Assembly (NCBI GenBank): GCA_963971305.1
Contig: CAXARO010000193.1
Location: forward strand, 1-64,000
Length of the DNA stretch: 64,000 nt
Direction of reading: 5' to 3'
From: Arcuatula senhousia
Lineage: Eukaryota; Mollusca; Bivalvia; Mytilida; Mytilidae
The position numbers and the translations under genes were made by a program. The notes under the pieces are model-generated. The model saw only the letters and a list, made by a program, of their open reading frames with translations, ran no database searches and was not told the origin of the DNA. This document shows, in pieces, positions 1 to 9,873 of the stretch (position 1 is the stretch's first letter; every line of letters starts with the position of its first letter).

Positions 1-55
1 CATATTGATAATATGATGCAGGTTCAACCTGATAAGCTCCCGCAGATATATTTTA

Positions 56-321
56 GGGGATGATATATTTGATTCTCATGGGGGTGAGTGGCGGTTCTTG
101 TAAATTAATAATCGTGTCGCAAAAGAATTAGAGATAAATAATCTGGCCTCTACTTCCAAGGTAAAAATGAATGGTTGATTAAAATTTGAAATCGACACTC
201 TTATTATACCCCGTTTAGTGTCCCAAGATCTTTTACTAGTATGGTATAACAAAAATAAATAATCTCGGCTGCACAAAACGGCGGAAAAGACCCCCCTTTT
301 CAGAATCAAATGGTTGTCCCC
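56..321. mobile_element. Decayed terminal-inverted-repeat element (MITE-like)
   Basis: The left end reads GGGGATGATATATTTGATTC and the right end, read on the opposite strand, GGGGACAACCATTTGATTCT, so the two ends form an imperfect inverted repeat around AT-rich DNA. The same type of end (CCATTTGATTTT followed by a G-run) bounds better preserved elements at 35398-35665 and 43423-43703. A diverged copy lies near 42281-42600 in duplication copy B. No coding capacity is seen. Confidence 0.5.
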
Positions 322-977
322 TTATTTCTTTAATAACAGCAAGAAATTCAAGCTTTTGCATGGTTTTAAAAAGGAGTACACCTGCAAACAGAACGAGGAA
401 GTGGATTTATTTTCTCAGACTAAAAATGACCTCATAATACATGCTTAAAAAAAACGATAGAACCGGACGTCATAGAGGGCACCTTAAAAAGTTTCTACTT
501 TCATTTTCGAATGTAAAGTTAGAGAAGAAACAATATCATATACTTCTCAAGACACAACATGAAATGTTTATAATTTTACGACTGCAGAAATATTTCGGCA
601 GACTATTTATTTAGTTGCCATGTACAATACGCTTTGTGTTATCCCACGAAAATTTGAATTAAAGTTTTCCGCCATTCTGTAATTTTTTTTTGAACAATTA
701 TGACGTCAATGAAATATAAACCGTTTTCATTAAAAAAATCTTTACATGCATCTCTATAGCTAGAAATATTTCAAAATATTCATATCAATACAATATTTAC
801 GTATTTTAATTTTAGAAATACAAATTACAAAGTAGAAAATTAATTTTGCATTCCGTGCCATTGGGTGCGGATATGTCGACTAGCTTATACCTATTCCGGT
901 TTAATGCATCATAGTATGTATACTCAGGCAATTTAGCTTATTATTTCTATAAATGACAAACAAAACCATTCAATGCT

Positions 978-1015
978 TGTGAAGCGCTTTCCTGGAGTAA
1001 CCTTCATCAGAACTA
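978..1015 (-). ncRNA. Hammerhead-ribozyme-like relic (copy A)
   Basis: On the minus strand the core box CTGATGA is followed by a GGTTACTCC loop region and then GAAA and a short palindrome (AGCGCT). These are the order and spacing of a type I hammerhead, but the outer pairs of stem II are mismatched and stem I is weak. The copy at 43240-43283 keeps slightly more stem I pairing. I regard it as a probable relic. Confidence 0.3.
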
Positions 1016-1183
1016 GGGGTCGAAAAATTGGAATACCGGTATGATATTAGAACACTAAAGCCAAAAAATATATTTACAATGACTTCAACTAGATCTTGTA
1101 GCATTTGTTTAGTCTAGCCATTTGACATGTTTAACGTTATGTTCGAGTACATTTGATATTAAAACAATCGTTAAAATTTGTAG

Positions 1184-1233
1184 ATGACGCCGAGCGGGCG
1201 CCTGCGTTTTTCGGAAAGAGACAAGCAGGATAG
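1184..1233 (+). CDS. Terminal exon of a peptide-precursor gene (copy A, partial)
   Basis: The exon follows a good acceptor (AAAATTTGTAG) and, in phase 1, encodes [15 protein letters not shown] and a TAG stop. Gly-Lys-Arg after AFF is the standard signal for cleavage and C-terminal amidation, predicting a peptide ending in APAFF-amide. The matching exon in copy B (43751-43800) differs at two codons (GCC/ACC and GGA/GTA) and keeps frame and stop. The upstream exons of this gene would lie left of the window. An ATG-initiated frame over the same bases gives a meaningless overlapping reading. The exon call rests on the family of similar exons at 37541-43800, not on RNA data. Confidence 0.6.
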
Positions 1234-1379
1234 GTGTATGTATATCATTAACAACAAACTTTCAAGCAATAAGTTTTGTAATACGATGAATTCGTTTAAG
1301 AAAAAAAATAATCAGTGGGACATTTATTTTGACATGTTTGAACCGGTTAATTCAGCTGCCGGTTAAAAAATCTGTTTTT

Positions 1380-2745
1380 AGGTGAGCTTTTCCACCACTT
1401 GGCGTCCGTCGTCGTCGTCATCTGTTAACAATTTACAAACATTAACTTGTCCGATACCATAAGTCCAATTGCAACCAAACTTGGTACAGTTGTTAAATGG
1501 AATTATGTGTACAAAACCATCGTTCGGATTTTTTATTCGTAAAAAATATGACCGCCGTTCATAGGGGTCAAATTGCAGTTTTTTTACCAAATAACTTAAA
1601 AACGGTTACAGATATCCAAAATCTGTCATAGTGTAAAAGTGATCAGCACGTCAAGATCTACAAAAATGTAATAGGGTCAATGCTGTAGGATGTTCCATTT
1701 AGGAGTAATACCCCATAGAACTTCAAAATTGACAATTTTTACAGCATTTCCGCATTACAATAAAATCGTTAACTTGTCTAACACCATACATCCAAACTTG
1801 GTGCAGTCGTTCATCAACATTTGAACTACAAAACCGTCGTTTGGATTTTTGATTTGTAAAATAATATGGCCGTCATTGCTAAAAATAGGACATAGGAGTT
1901 AATTGTATTTTTTTGCTAATAACTTGAAAATTGTCACAGGTATGAGAATTCAGATGAAGAACAAAAATGTTCAGTACTTTTAGATATACCTGTCTTGAAA
2001 TTTTCAAGATAATCCAATTAGGAGTAATAACTTATGTAGGAGTTTTTGCCTTTTTTCTGATTCTTTTTCAAAATTTGCACTTTTAAACTCATTATCTTGA
2101 AAGAAGCAGAAGTACCAATGGGGTATCCGAATGTCAAAAGTCCGAAAGGGCAGACACAAAACCAGTAAACACCAACAGGGACGGGACAAAAACAGACAAC
2201 ATGTAAAACATGGAAACACAAAATCTGAATATCAATCAACAACGCGACCTCCAGTCGAAACAAGAGTGAACTCAGGTGCTCCGGAAGAGTAAGCAGTTTT
2301 TGCTTGCTATAGCACTCCCATCGCGTTACCAATAGTCCATTCAGCGTGTGTAATCCGGTAAAGGAAGACAAAACTAAACCCTATGACAAAACAATATCTG
2401 TACTCATCTGAGAGATGAAGTGCATGATTTCTTCCGTAAAATTTCTTGAGTGAAGACAGCAACCAAGAAGCAACATAACCCTGTGTGAGCAATTTTTGCG
2501 TCAGACACGCGACACGCTCTGCTAAGGAAATCGATGTAATCTATTAATGTTATTTGAGAAATTTGAAAATATTGACTTACAAAATTTGTTACAGGATCCA
2601 TGACCATTTCTTTTATGAGTTATTCCCCTTAGAACATCAAAATTCTGTTGTTAACTTAATGACCCTTTCAATGTCAAATAGCTTATAATTCCGGCATTTA
2701 AGTCAGGTGAGCGATTCAGGCTCCTGTGAGCCTCTTGTTCTAGAT
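1380..2745 (+). repeat. Dispersed repeat with GCTCACCTGA-type ends (copy A, 5'-trimmed)
   Basis: The block begins with GTGAGCTTTTCCACCACTTGGCGTCC and ends with TCAGGTGAGCGATTCAGGCT. It is built of recurring phrases such as 'aataactcaaaaatggtgacagat' variants. Other copies lie at 23806-24775, 43949-45309 and 61918-63844. The complete copy at 61918-63844 has short inverted ends (CTCACCTGA against TCAGGTGAG), which suggests a non-autonomous DNA element. A fragment of another retroelement interrupts it at about 2230-2545. It encodes no protein. Confidence 0.6.
2230..2545 (-). pseudogene. Reverse-transcriptase 3' fragment (minus strand)
   Basis: Translated on the minus strand, pieces such as DYIDFLSRACRVSDAKIAHTG and LLSSLKKFYGRNHAL resemble the C-terminal part of the retroelement seen at 3240-3760, with frame changes between them. 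The fragment is short, frameshifted and sits inside another repeat. Copy B lacks most of it at the corresponding place (about 44780). It is not functional. Confidence 0.5.
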
Positions 2746-3239
2746 AAAAATTACTATCCGTTTATTTTGTAGATGAATAGAAGCAGGGACGTCATACACA
2801 TAGATCAATATTGAGCATACAATCATGCATGATTATCTAATTAAATGTTGGATTACAATACATCTTTTTTTAACCGGTAACTATTCAAGAAAAGGTACTG
2901 AGAAATTAAATTGTATTTAAGTTCATTATAACAAGCACATTGAATAATGCACACATGATCTCATTCCTTGACCTCAAATTCAGAAATCAAAATAAACAAA
3001 GAAAGACCAAAAAGAATTTTGAAATCGTAAACAAATTATCTCCTTTGATATTACAGAACATTAGCTAGCCAACAGCATGGTCACACGCAATACCAAAATT
3101 AATTTTGGCTCAACAGATCGATAGAAATGCAGATAGGCGACACGAACTTGATAGCGCTATGCATGGACTCGGCATCGTCTCCGAAGAGTAAGATGGTGTT
3201 AAACGCCCTTGTAACACCATGTGAAATGGGTGATAAAAT

Positions 3240-3760
3240 AAACATGAATGATGACAAACTTTTCCTTCTTGTACAGCAACATTCCTTCCGCTTCAGCTTA
3301 TGGAGTTTACGTATCACAATTGATTCGTTACTCCAGGGCTTGCGGGGATTACATCCATTTCCTTGGGAGATCAACACATCTGACACAAAAATTGCTAACA
3401 CAGGATCATATTGTTCTTTGGTTGCTGTCTTCATTCAAGAAATTTTACTGACAACATCATGCGCTCATAGACAAATATGGGATTCAGATCTCTCAGAGGA
3501 GTGCAGATGTTGGTTTGTAAAAGGCTTTTGTTTTGTCTTCCTTTACCGGATTTGATATACTGAATTGGAAATTGGTAGCGCAACGGGTCGGATGTGCTGA
3601 AGTAAGCACGCACTGCTTACTCTTCCGGGGTACCTGAGTTACGACTTGAGTTCGCGTTAATGATTTCTGTTTTTTTGTGTTCTTCGTGCTGTTCTCTTTT
3701 TTTGTGGTAATGTCGTTGTCCTTTTGGACTTGTGACGCTCTAATGACAATTTGGTGCCTC
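3240..3760 (+). pseudogene. Degraded reverse-transcriptase fragment (copy A)
   Basis: One frame reads NIPSASAYGVYVSQLIRYSR and continues through LTQKLLTQDHI, LLSSFKKFY and KYGIQISQ. From memory of the family, this is the C-terminal part of a reverse transcriptase common in marine invertebrate genomes, whose catalytic part contains GTNCAPLLADLFLYSYE-type motifs. A related catalytic fragment lies at 40330-41090. In-frame stops and frame changes follow. The class of the retroelement (Penelope-like or other) is not assigned. The duplicate lies at 45829-46330. Confidence 0.6.
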
Positions 3761-4206
3761 TTTGCTTCATGAAAAAATATGGGTTGGGATAAGAAACAAA
3801 GGAACAGTCATTTTTCAAGACCACATGAAAAGGGGATAGGTTGATAGGGGCGGAAAATTTAGCCTATGTGGTGCACTACTTGACAGACACAAGGGCATCT
3901 TTTCCGTGCATGAATCGAAGCGTCCAATAAGCTATCCATATACGACAAACATCTCATATTAACTTTGATTCCAGAATGTCTAAATAAAAATTCAAGCTCT
4001 GTAAGTAACATCCCACAAATTCCTCTCCTTTTACCTACTTCTTTTTCGGTGAATGTCAAGTGTCCAAAGTCCGAAAGGGCAACGACAATACCAGTAAACA
4101 CGAACGAAAACAGCATGAAGAAACGCGAAACTTGAAAAAACACAAAATCAACCGAAACGTAGACACATTACATCTACAGATTGGCAACTTAATATCAACG
4201 ACCTAT

Positions 4207-4261
4207 TTACGATAACGTAACCCTCACGGAGAGTAACGGAGTAAGGGTTACGTTATCGTAA
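4207..4261. repeat. Perfect 18-bp-stem hairpin (copy A)
   Basis: TTACGATAACGTAACCCT is followed after 19 bases by its exact reverse complement. The duplicate at 46758-46814 keeps every stem base, extends it by one pair (GTTACG/CGTAAC) and differs only in the loop. No transposon ends or run of T suggest a specific role. Confidence 0.75.
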
Positions 4262-5984
4262 CTATCAACGACCCAGCTGTGTTTACAGGACCACTACTAT
4301 TCATCTTTATAGTAAGTGCAAGGATAAATCCTTAACACCAAAACTCATTGCAACGAGTAGCATCTTGCCTAGGAAATAGAAAACTAGGATTTCGACGACA
4401 TAAACGTGTAGATCTATACCATCAATCAACTACATAAATGTACACCAATTTGTTCATTATTATATTCAAAGTAACAAGTGACATAGAGCTAAACCTGAGA
4501 CAAAAGCAAACATTTAAATTCATTCCCTGTGAGCTATGACAATCACCTGTCGAAAAAAAAAATCCGAAGGGGTGGTCTATTTCTAATAAGCATATTTGCA
4601 CCATAATTGGGTATAGAGTTATGTACTAAAGACGACGAACTACCCCTCAAATGTGACAGTATCAACTTCTTCAACATACCTATTCGTCTAAATTCTTTAT
4701 ATTGATGGTGTTGGTGTCTCTAATACCGGTCTCTACATCTATACCTCATCCATCCAAAAGGTTTCTAACGTTAACGACATCCTTTAGTACCCAACTCAAC
4801 ATGGCTGTAAAAAAGAAACAAGACCAATTACATGCTGACTGCGGCATCATCATCCTAAATTTGAGTTCGCAAAAATGACTCCCGCCACGAAAAACTTTTT
4901 GTAAATTTTATATTAAATTCGTTATAAAAGGAGAAAGAATTCACATCTTCCTGTATTTGATCACCCTGCAAAGTTTGAAGGCTGTATTTGTAAATTGTAC
5001 TTTTTGAGCTATAGGTTGCATATACTTTGTGTGACGGGCGGACTTATATAAATTTCATCTAAATTTATATTGCAGTAAAACAAATATTTTGTGCCTCAAT
5101 CCTCTTCTTTTTCTGGTGGTCGATTTTTTCGGACATAATGATCAGTTATTTGATCTTTTGTGAAAAGTGGTAACAGCATACTAACTCTTGAGCTAGAGCC
5201 CTTGATAGTGTATAGATCTTATTATAACCTACGGCAACAATTGAAATGCACAAGGAAAATAATACATTTTTGGTAAAATGCGCCTTTTTGATAATTTTTT
5301 TGTATATTGTCGTTCATGAAATATACAATATTAACGATTTATAATGTTTTTGTTTTTGCGACATTATCATTTCTTTCATTTTGCGAGTAACAATAATGTG
5401 AGTAATCCTAATTTTATTTTTTATTGTAAGGTTCCAGTCTTGTATTAAAAGTTCTTGCGCGGGTGGACGTCAAAACATTGAGGCTATTAAAATATAGTGC
5501 CTTTCCCCGGAGTCGTTTGCAGCATTACTTTTCATGTTTTCTAACTGTTGGCTAAAATTGAAGGAAAGACACCAAACCTTTTTGAAATGTAAAAATAGTT
5601 ATTAAATAAAACAGTTCTCACGAGAAGGGTTTTTTTTTTGAAATGGAAGACTAAAGTGAAAGTAGGAAAAAACTATTTTTAGTTCAACCAACTGTGGTTT
5701 TCTTATCTTCGTGCGACTTTTTTTCGGCCCACCCTTTAAAATGTTTTCTGACACTTCCTTTATTGAAAAAATATAGCAAAAGTTGCAATGAATCATTTTA
5801 ACCATTTTTTTTAAAAATCAAAAAATCTCGGGCTTACTATAGAAGTCTATGGGAAAAACAATACAAGACTGAGACCGTTACTCGTGTAATTCCGGACTGA
5901 AAAGGTGCCGTATCCGTAAACAGTTCCCGTTTTAGTCAAGCGAGTAACAATAAAAAAATCTTATGGGGGGCTGGACAGGGGGTA

Positions 5985-6065
5985 GCTTTCCCCCTTCTCC
6001 CGCCCCTTTTCTCCCTTCTCCCACCCCTCTTCTCCCTTCTCCCGCCCCTCTTCTCCCTCCCGTTT
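5985..6065. repeat. C/T-rich tract with CTTCTCCCGCCCC units
   Basis: The plus strand carries about seven imperfect repeats of a 14-15-base pyrimidine unit. Open frames over it, proline-serine rich on one strand and glycine-arginine rich on the other, come from the low complexity. Copy B has a diverged equivalent at 48555-48640. Similarity between the duplication copies ends at about this point. Confidence 0.7.
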
Positions 6066-6340
6066 CCGTCTCCCTCACTTTTTTGACAAAATATGAGTAT
6101 ATAAGTAATTTATGTATCTTTGCAAAATACTGTGAAATGAAAAAATAAATCAATATTCACATTATGGAACATACATATTGCCCTTTCATGCAACATATAT
6201 TACCATAAGACCGTACATTAATTTACAAAACAAGATTGGAAACAGTATATGTCTCGTATGAATACGCATGTGGACACAGAGAATAAGGCATCTACAACCC
6301 AAATATGGTTGGTCCTTGGAATCCAATAATCCATTCATTT

Positions 6341-6443
6341 TAGTCCGAGATTGCTCCGACGTCCTCGGCATTTTTCCAGCAAGCTGATGCCGTGGGACCA
6401 GCTTGATGGAAAAATGCCGAGGACGTTGGAGCAATCTCGGACT
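6341..6443. repeat. 38-bp-stem foldback hairpin
   Basis: TAGTCCGAGATTGCTCCGAC and the bases following it to CATTTTTCCA are repeated in reverse complement after a roughly 27-base loop. The arms differ at very few bases. The outer edge TAGTCC/GGACTA would fit a TA-targeting miniature element. It is not present in copy B. Confidence 0.7.
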
Positions 6444-7104
6444 AGTTTGAAAAGTGTTGCCCAACGGATTATCAGCAAATTAGCTGCAATTATCACACTG
6501 TAATTATACCAGCCAGCCTATAGAGGCTTATGATGCACTGTCACATAAATTTCAATTACATATACAAAATAAGAATATAGAAAAACAAATAATTTTATAG
6601 ATATATGAACGAGTTTTAAAACATAGTACTATGAAGTGTTAATGAGTTTAATGGTCACACGAATTGATGGATATTAGCAGGGATGGTTTTATTTCGGTGT
6701 ACAAAAGTTCATGAAGATTTAATCTTATGTTGTTTGAGATATAGGCTCAGCACATTGAGAAAGTCAACAAACAGACAAAAAGTTTTCCAAAATATAAGTT
6801 ATACAAAATTTCATGAAAACACGTATCTTTTAAAGGACAAATGACATGATTACATTTTTTTGTAAAAATCGCTTAAAAGTTTAAATAAAGTTGTTATAAA
6901 TCATTCGTTTATGTAAATGTCGTTACGTTAGCGAGGGATTCAATGTAATAAAGCAATCAATTTCTCTATTTCCGACTTCTGCCGGAAATTATCGACAATT
7001 AATAAGATGAACACACGAACGACCTCTGACGTCATCTTAGGGACTTGTTTATTTGGCAGCCATTACTCGACAAAGAATTTATACGATAAAAGAAAAGGGA
7101 AAGA

Positions 7105-9785
7105 ATGGATTTAAGCGACGATGAATTAAACCAAGAACGTCCACAAAACATCAGACCATATCAATTTGAGCCGAGGCGTAGCCAAATGACATTTGACGAC
7201 GAGAGAAACCCGGACATACCAGAGGAAAGTGAATCTGGGTCTGAGTTTGATGACCATGATGAAGACAACATACCGAATGGAGACAGATTGGATAACTTGG
7301 CTTGGTATGTTTCGTTGATCATGTTGACTTTGTTTACGATTAAATCAATATGTCTGTTGAAAATTATAAGTCCATACGATACAAAAGTTGTGTGCGACAT
7401 ATTGTTTTTCTACATGCATGATGTGCATGTTATGCCCTCAGACAATCATGCATGAAGACTTTATGGTTTGTTGTAATAAATATTGACATACATGTAATTA
7501 CAAAAGGACAAAGACGGTCAACATCCCTTGTCTTAAGTTACCCTTTTTTACTGGAGGCACCATGTTCAAGCCCTTTCTCCTTCACAGACTCTAATTGCTA
7601 CAATCTGCGAAATATCATAATTATTTTCTCAGCAATAATCTTTATAGGCAAGCATTTATATGCTGCTTGCTGTTAATCGTAGATTTATCGCCACTTAATG
7701 ATGTAGGTCTTGGCATGTACACTTGTTCCACATATTCTTCCATCTTGCATTACATGTACATGTATCAGTTGTCTGTGTTTTTTACCCTTCTATTTTTTGG
7801 CATTTCACATAAAAGTTATATATCCTATATTCCAATGTATGTATTATTCATCACAATGAACCCCAAAGCAATTAAATTGTTTTTGCATCATATGTTAAGT
7901 ACATAGAAACTGCACTTAAAATGTTATTATGTTTATTATACAGCTGTATCAGCATACTTTAATATGCACCCCGTTTATTCAATTTTAATATTTCATTTAT
8001 TCAGGTGTGATTGTCAACAGTGTGGGTTGATGCCATCTCAAACAGAATCGGTATGCTGTCACGAAATTGATCCTGTTAATAATAAAATTGAAGAAGAGGG
8101 TGTGACATGCATCACAGAGCATGAAGGGTTCATTGGAAACTGTTTGAATCGGCATGTAGTTGAAACTGCCATGTATCAATTTGTTGAAGTTGATGGTCCT
8201 ATCGACGACAATGAGCCAATTCATGAGTAAGTAAATAAGTGCAATCACTTAACACAAAATGATCAGTCTACATGTAATAATTTATTCATCACACTGCATA
8301 TATTAAAAAGATTGAAGAGCATGTAACAAAACATCATTTTTATTTTTTTAAATAAAACATTTTCTGTTCAATATGATCACAATAAAATACGTAATGTTAT
8401 TTTTTGTTAAGAAATAATAGTTTTATTTAATTAGCAGAGCATTACATAAAATACAACAATATGAAAACAAGAAATAGATATAAACTTTATGGTGGCATAT
8501 TTCTGCCAACACATAATCATATACATAACTAGTTAATTAAGTAGATATCTAGTTATCTAACTAGATAAATATCTAGTTATTTAACTAGATAAATTATCTA
8601 GATATTTAACTAGATAATTAAGTGGTTATCTAGTTATTTAACTAGATATTTAACTAGTTAATTAAGTAGTTATCTAGTTATTTAACTAGATATTTAACTA
8701 GTTAATTTTAATATCATAACGTGAAAAATGCATGTTAGCGCTTGTAACTGCCATTATTATATTATTATTCACCTCTATTTTAAGAGGTTATCTAGATATT
8801 TAACTAGATAACTACTTATTATCTAGATATTTAACTAGATATTTATCTAGATAAATATCTAGATAACTACTTATTATCTAGATAATTATCTAGATATTTA
8901 TCTAGATAAATTATCTAGATATTTATCTAGATAAATATCTAGATAACTACTTATTATCTAGATAATTATCTAGATATTTATCTAGATAAATTATCTAGAT
9001 ATTTATCTAGATAAATATCTAGATAACTACTTATTATCTAGATAATTATCTAGATATTTATCTAGATAAATTATCTAGATATTTATCTAGATAAATATCT
9101 AGATAACTACTTATTATCTAGATAAATTATCTAGATAAATATCTAGATAATTTATCTAGATAAATATCTAGATAATTATCTAGATAATAAGTAGTTATCT
9201 AGATATTTATCTAGATAAATATCTAGTTAAATATCTAGATAATAAGTAGTTATCTAGTTAAATATCTAGATAACCTCTTAAAATAGAGGTGAATAATAAT
9301 ATAATAATGGCAGTTACAAGCGCTAACATGCATTTTTTCACGTTATGATATTAAAATTAACTAGTTAAATATCTAGTTAAATAACTAGATAACTACTTAA
9401 TTAACTAGTTAAATATCTAGTTAAATAACTAGATAACCACTTAATTATCTAGTTAAATATCTAGATAATTTATCTAGTTAAATAACTAGATATTTATCTA
9501 GTTAGATAACTAGATATCTACTTAATTAACTAGTTATGTATATGATTATGTGTTGGCAGAAATATGCCACCATAGTATGGATAAACACACACACAAAATT
9601 CATAAATGATATTTTCTTTTTTTAATAGATTGTACAGATACATTGCATACAGACAGTTTACCAGGTGGATTTGGCATATTTTGGGAAAAGGTAGAAGAAA
9701 GGTGATTCCATCTTGTGCCGTGAAGAAGATACGTGTTACATACCCTTCTGAAGAATACACTGGGTTCAAATATGCCCGACCGTAA
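7105..9785 (+). CDS. P2X7 ballast-domain protein carried by the transposon (three exons)
   Basis: Exons 7105-7304, 8005-8226 and 9629-9785 join in frame with GT/AG borders to give a 192-residue protein. The first 65 residues are acidic (SESGSEFDDHDED). Then follows the domain known from the cytoplasmic tail of P2X7 receptors. Visible marks are WCDCQQC, the CC pair in ESVCCHEI, CITEHEGF, CLNRHVVETA, AYRQFTRW, IPSCAVKKIR and the closing YTGFK. These cysteines and histidines coordinate zinc in P2X7. There are no membrane segments, so it is a free ballast-domain protein and not a channel. Its stop lies 8 bases from the readthrough stop of the convergent transposase. The 1.4-kb second intron contains a giant palindrome. 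The role is unknown; DNA or RNA binding, or help to the transposase, are guesses. Confidence 0.85.
8488..9574. mobile_element. 1.09-kb giant palindromic foldback element
   Basis: The two arms, about 540 bases each, are near-perfect reverse complements. They start at TATGGTGGCATATTTCTGCC (8488) and end at its complement (9574). The arms are filled with TATCTAGATA and TTAACTAGTTAA units. Each holds an identical non-repetitive patch ending in CACCTCTATTTTAAGAGG (8703-8790 and 9275-9365). The outermost TA could be a target-site duplication, giving element ends TGGTGGCA. It lies wholly in the second intron of the ballast-domain gene. It encodes nothing. Confidence 0.85.
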
Positions 9786-9873
9786 TGCCTTACTAGTTGA
9801 CAAATCTGGATTGTCTTTCCCGTATCAGAAAATCTTTGTCAACATTCTGATACAAAGATGTCAGAGGATCAGG

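Larger units (their letters stand above)
1..6060 (+). repeat. Segmental duplication, copy A, left block
   Basis: This block is repeated in the same order and orientation at about 42227-48620. The first 60 bases match 42227-42286 almost base for base, and similarity continues through a shared short exon (1184-1233), shared reverse-transcriptase fragments, a shared perfect hairpin and a shared pyrimidine tract near 5990. The left edge is unknown because the copy begins at the window start. Copy-specific differences include an element present only in copy B (43423-43703). Apart from the items listed separately I see no gene here. Confidence 0.9.

Noticed and set aside
1184..1366. ATG-started frame of 60 codons, repeated at 43751-43933
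   Set aside because: The exon-phase reading over the first 50 bases makes a coherent GKR peptide with an acceptor in front. The ATG frame is in another phase and its remainder is ordinary AT-rich repeat sequence.
5932..6153. Proline-rich and glycine-arginine-rich frames
   Set aside because: Both are translations of opposite strands of a pyrimidine tract; copy B does not keep the frame.
8488..9574. Possible CRISPR array because of regular short repeats
   Set aside because: The units are palindromes without unique spacers, in a eukaryotic intron, and the whole forms one inverted repeat.
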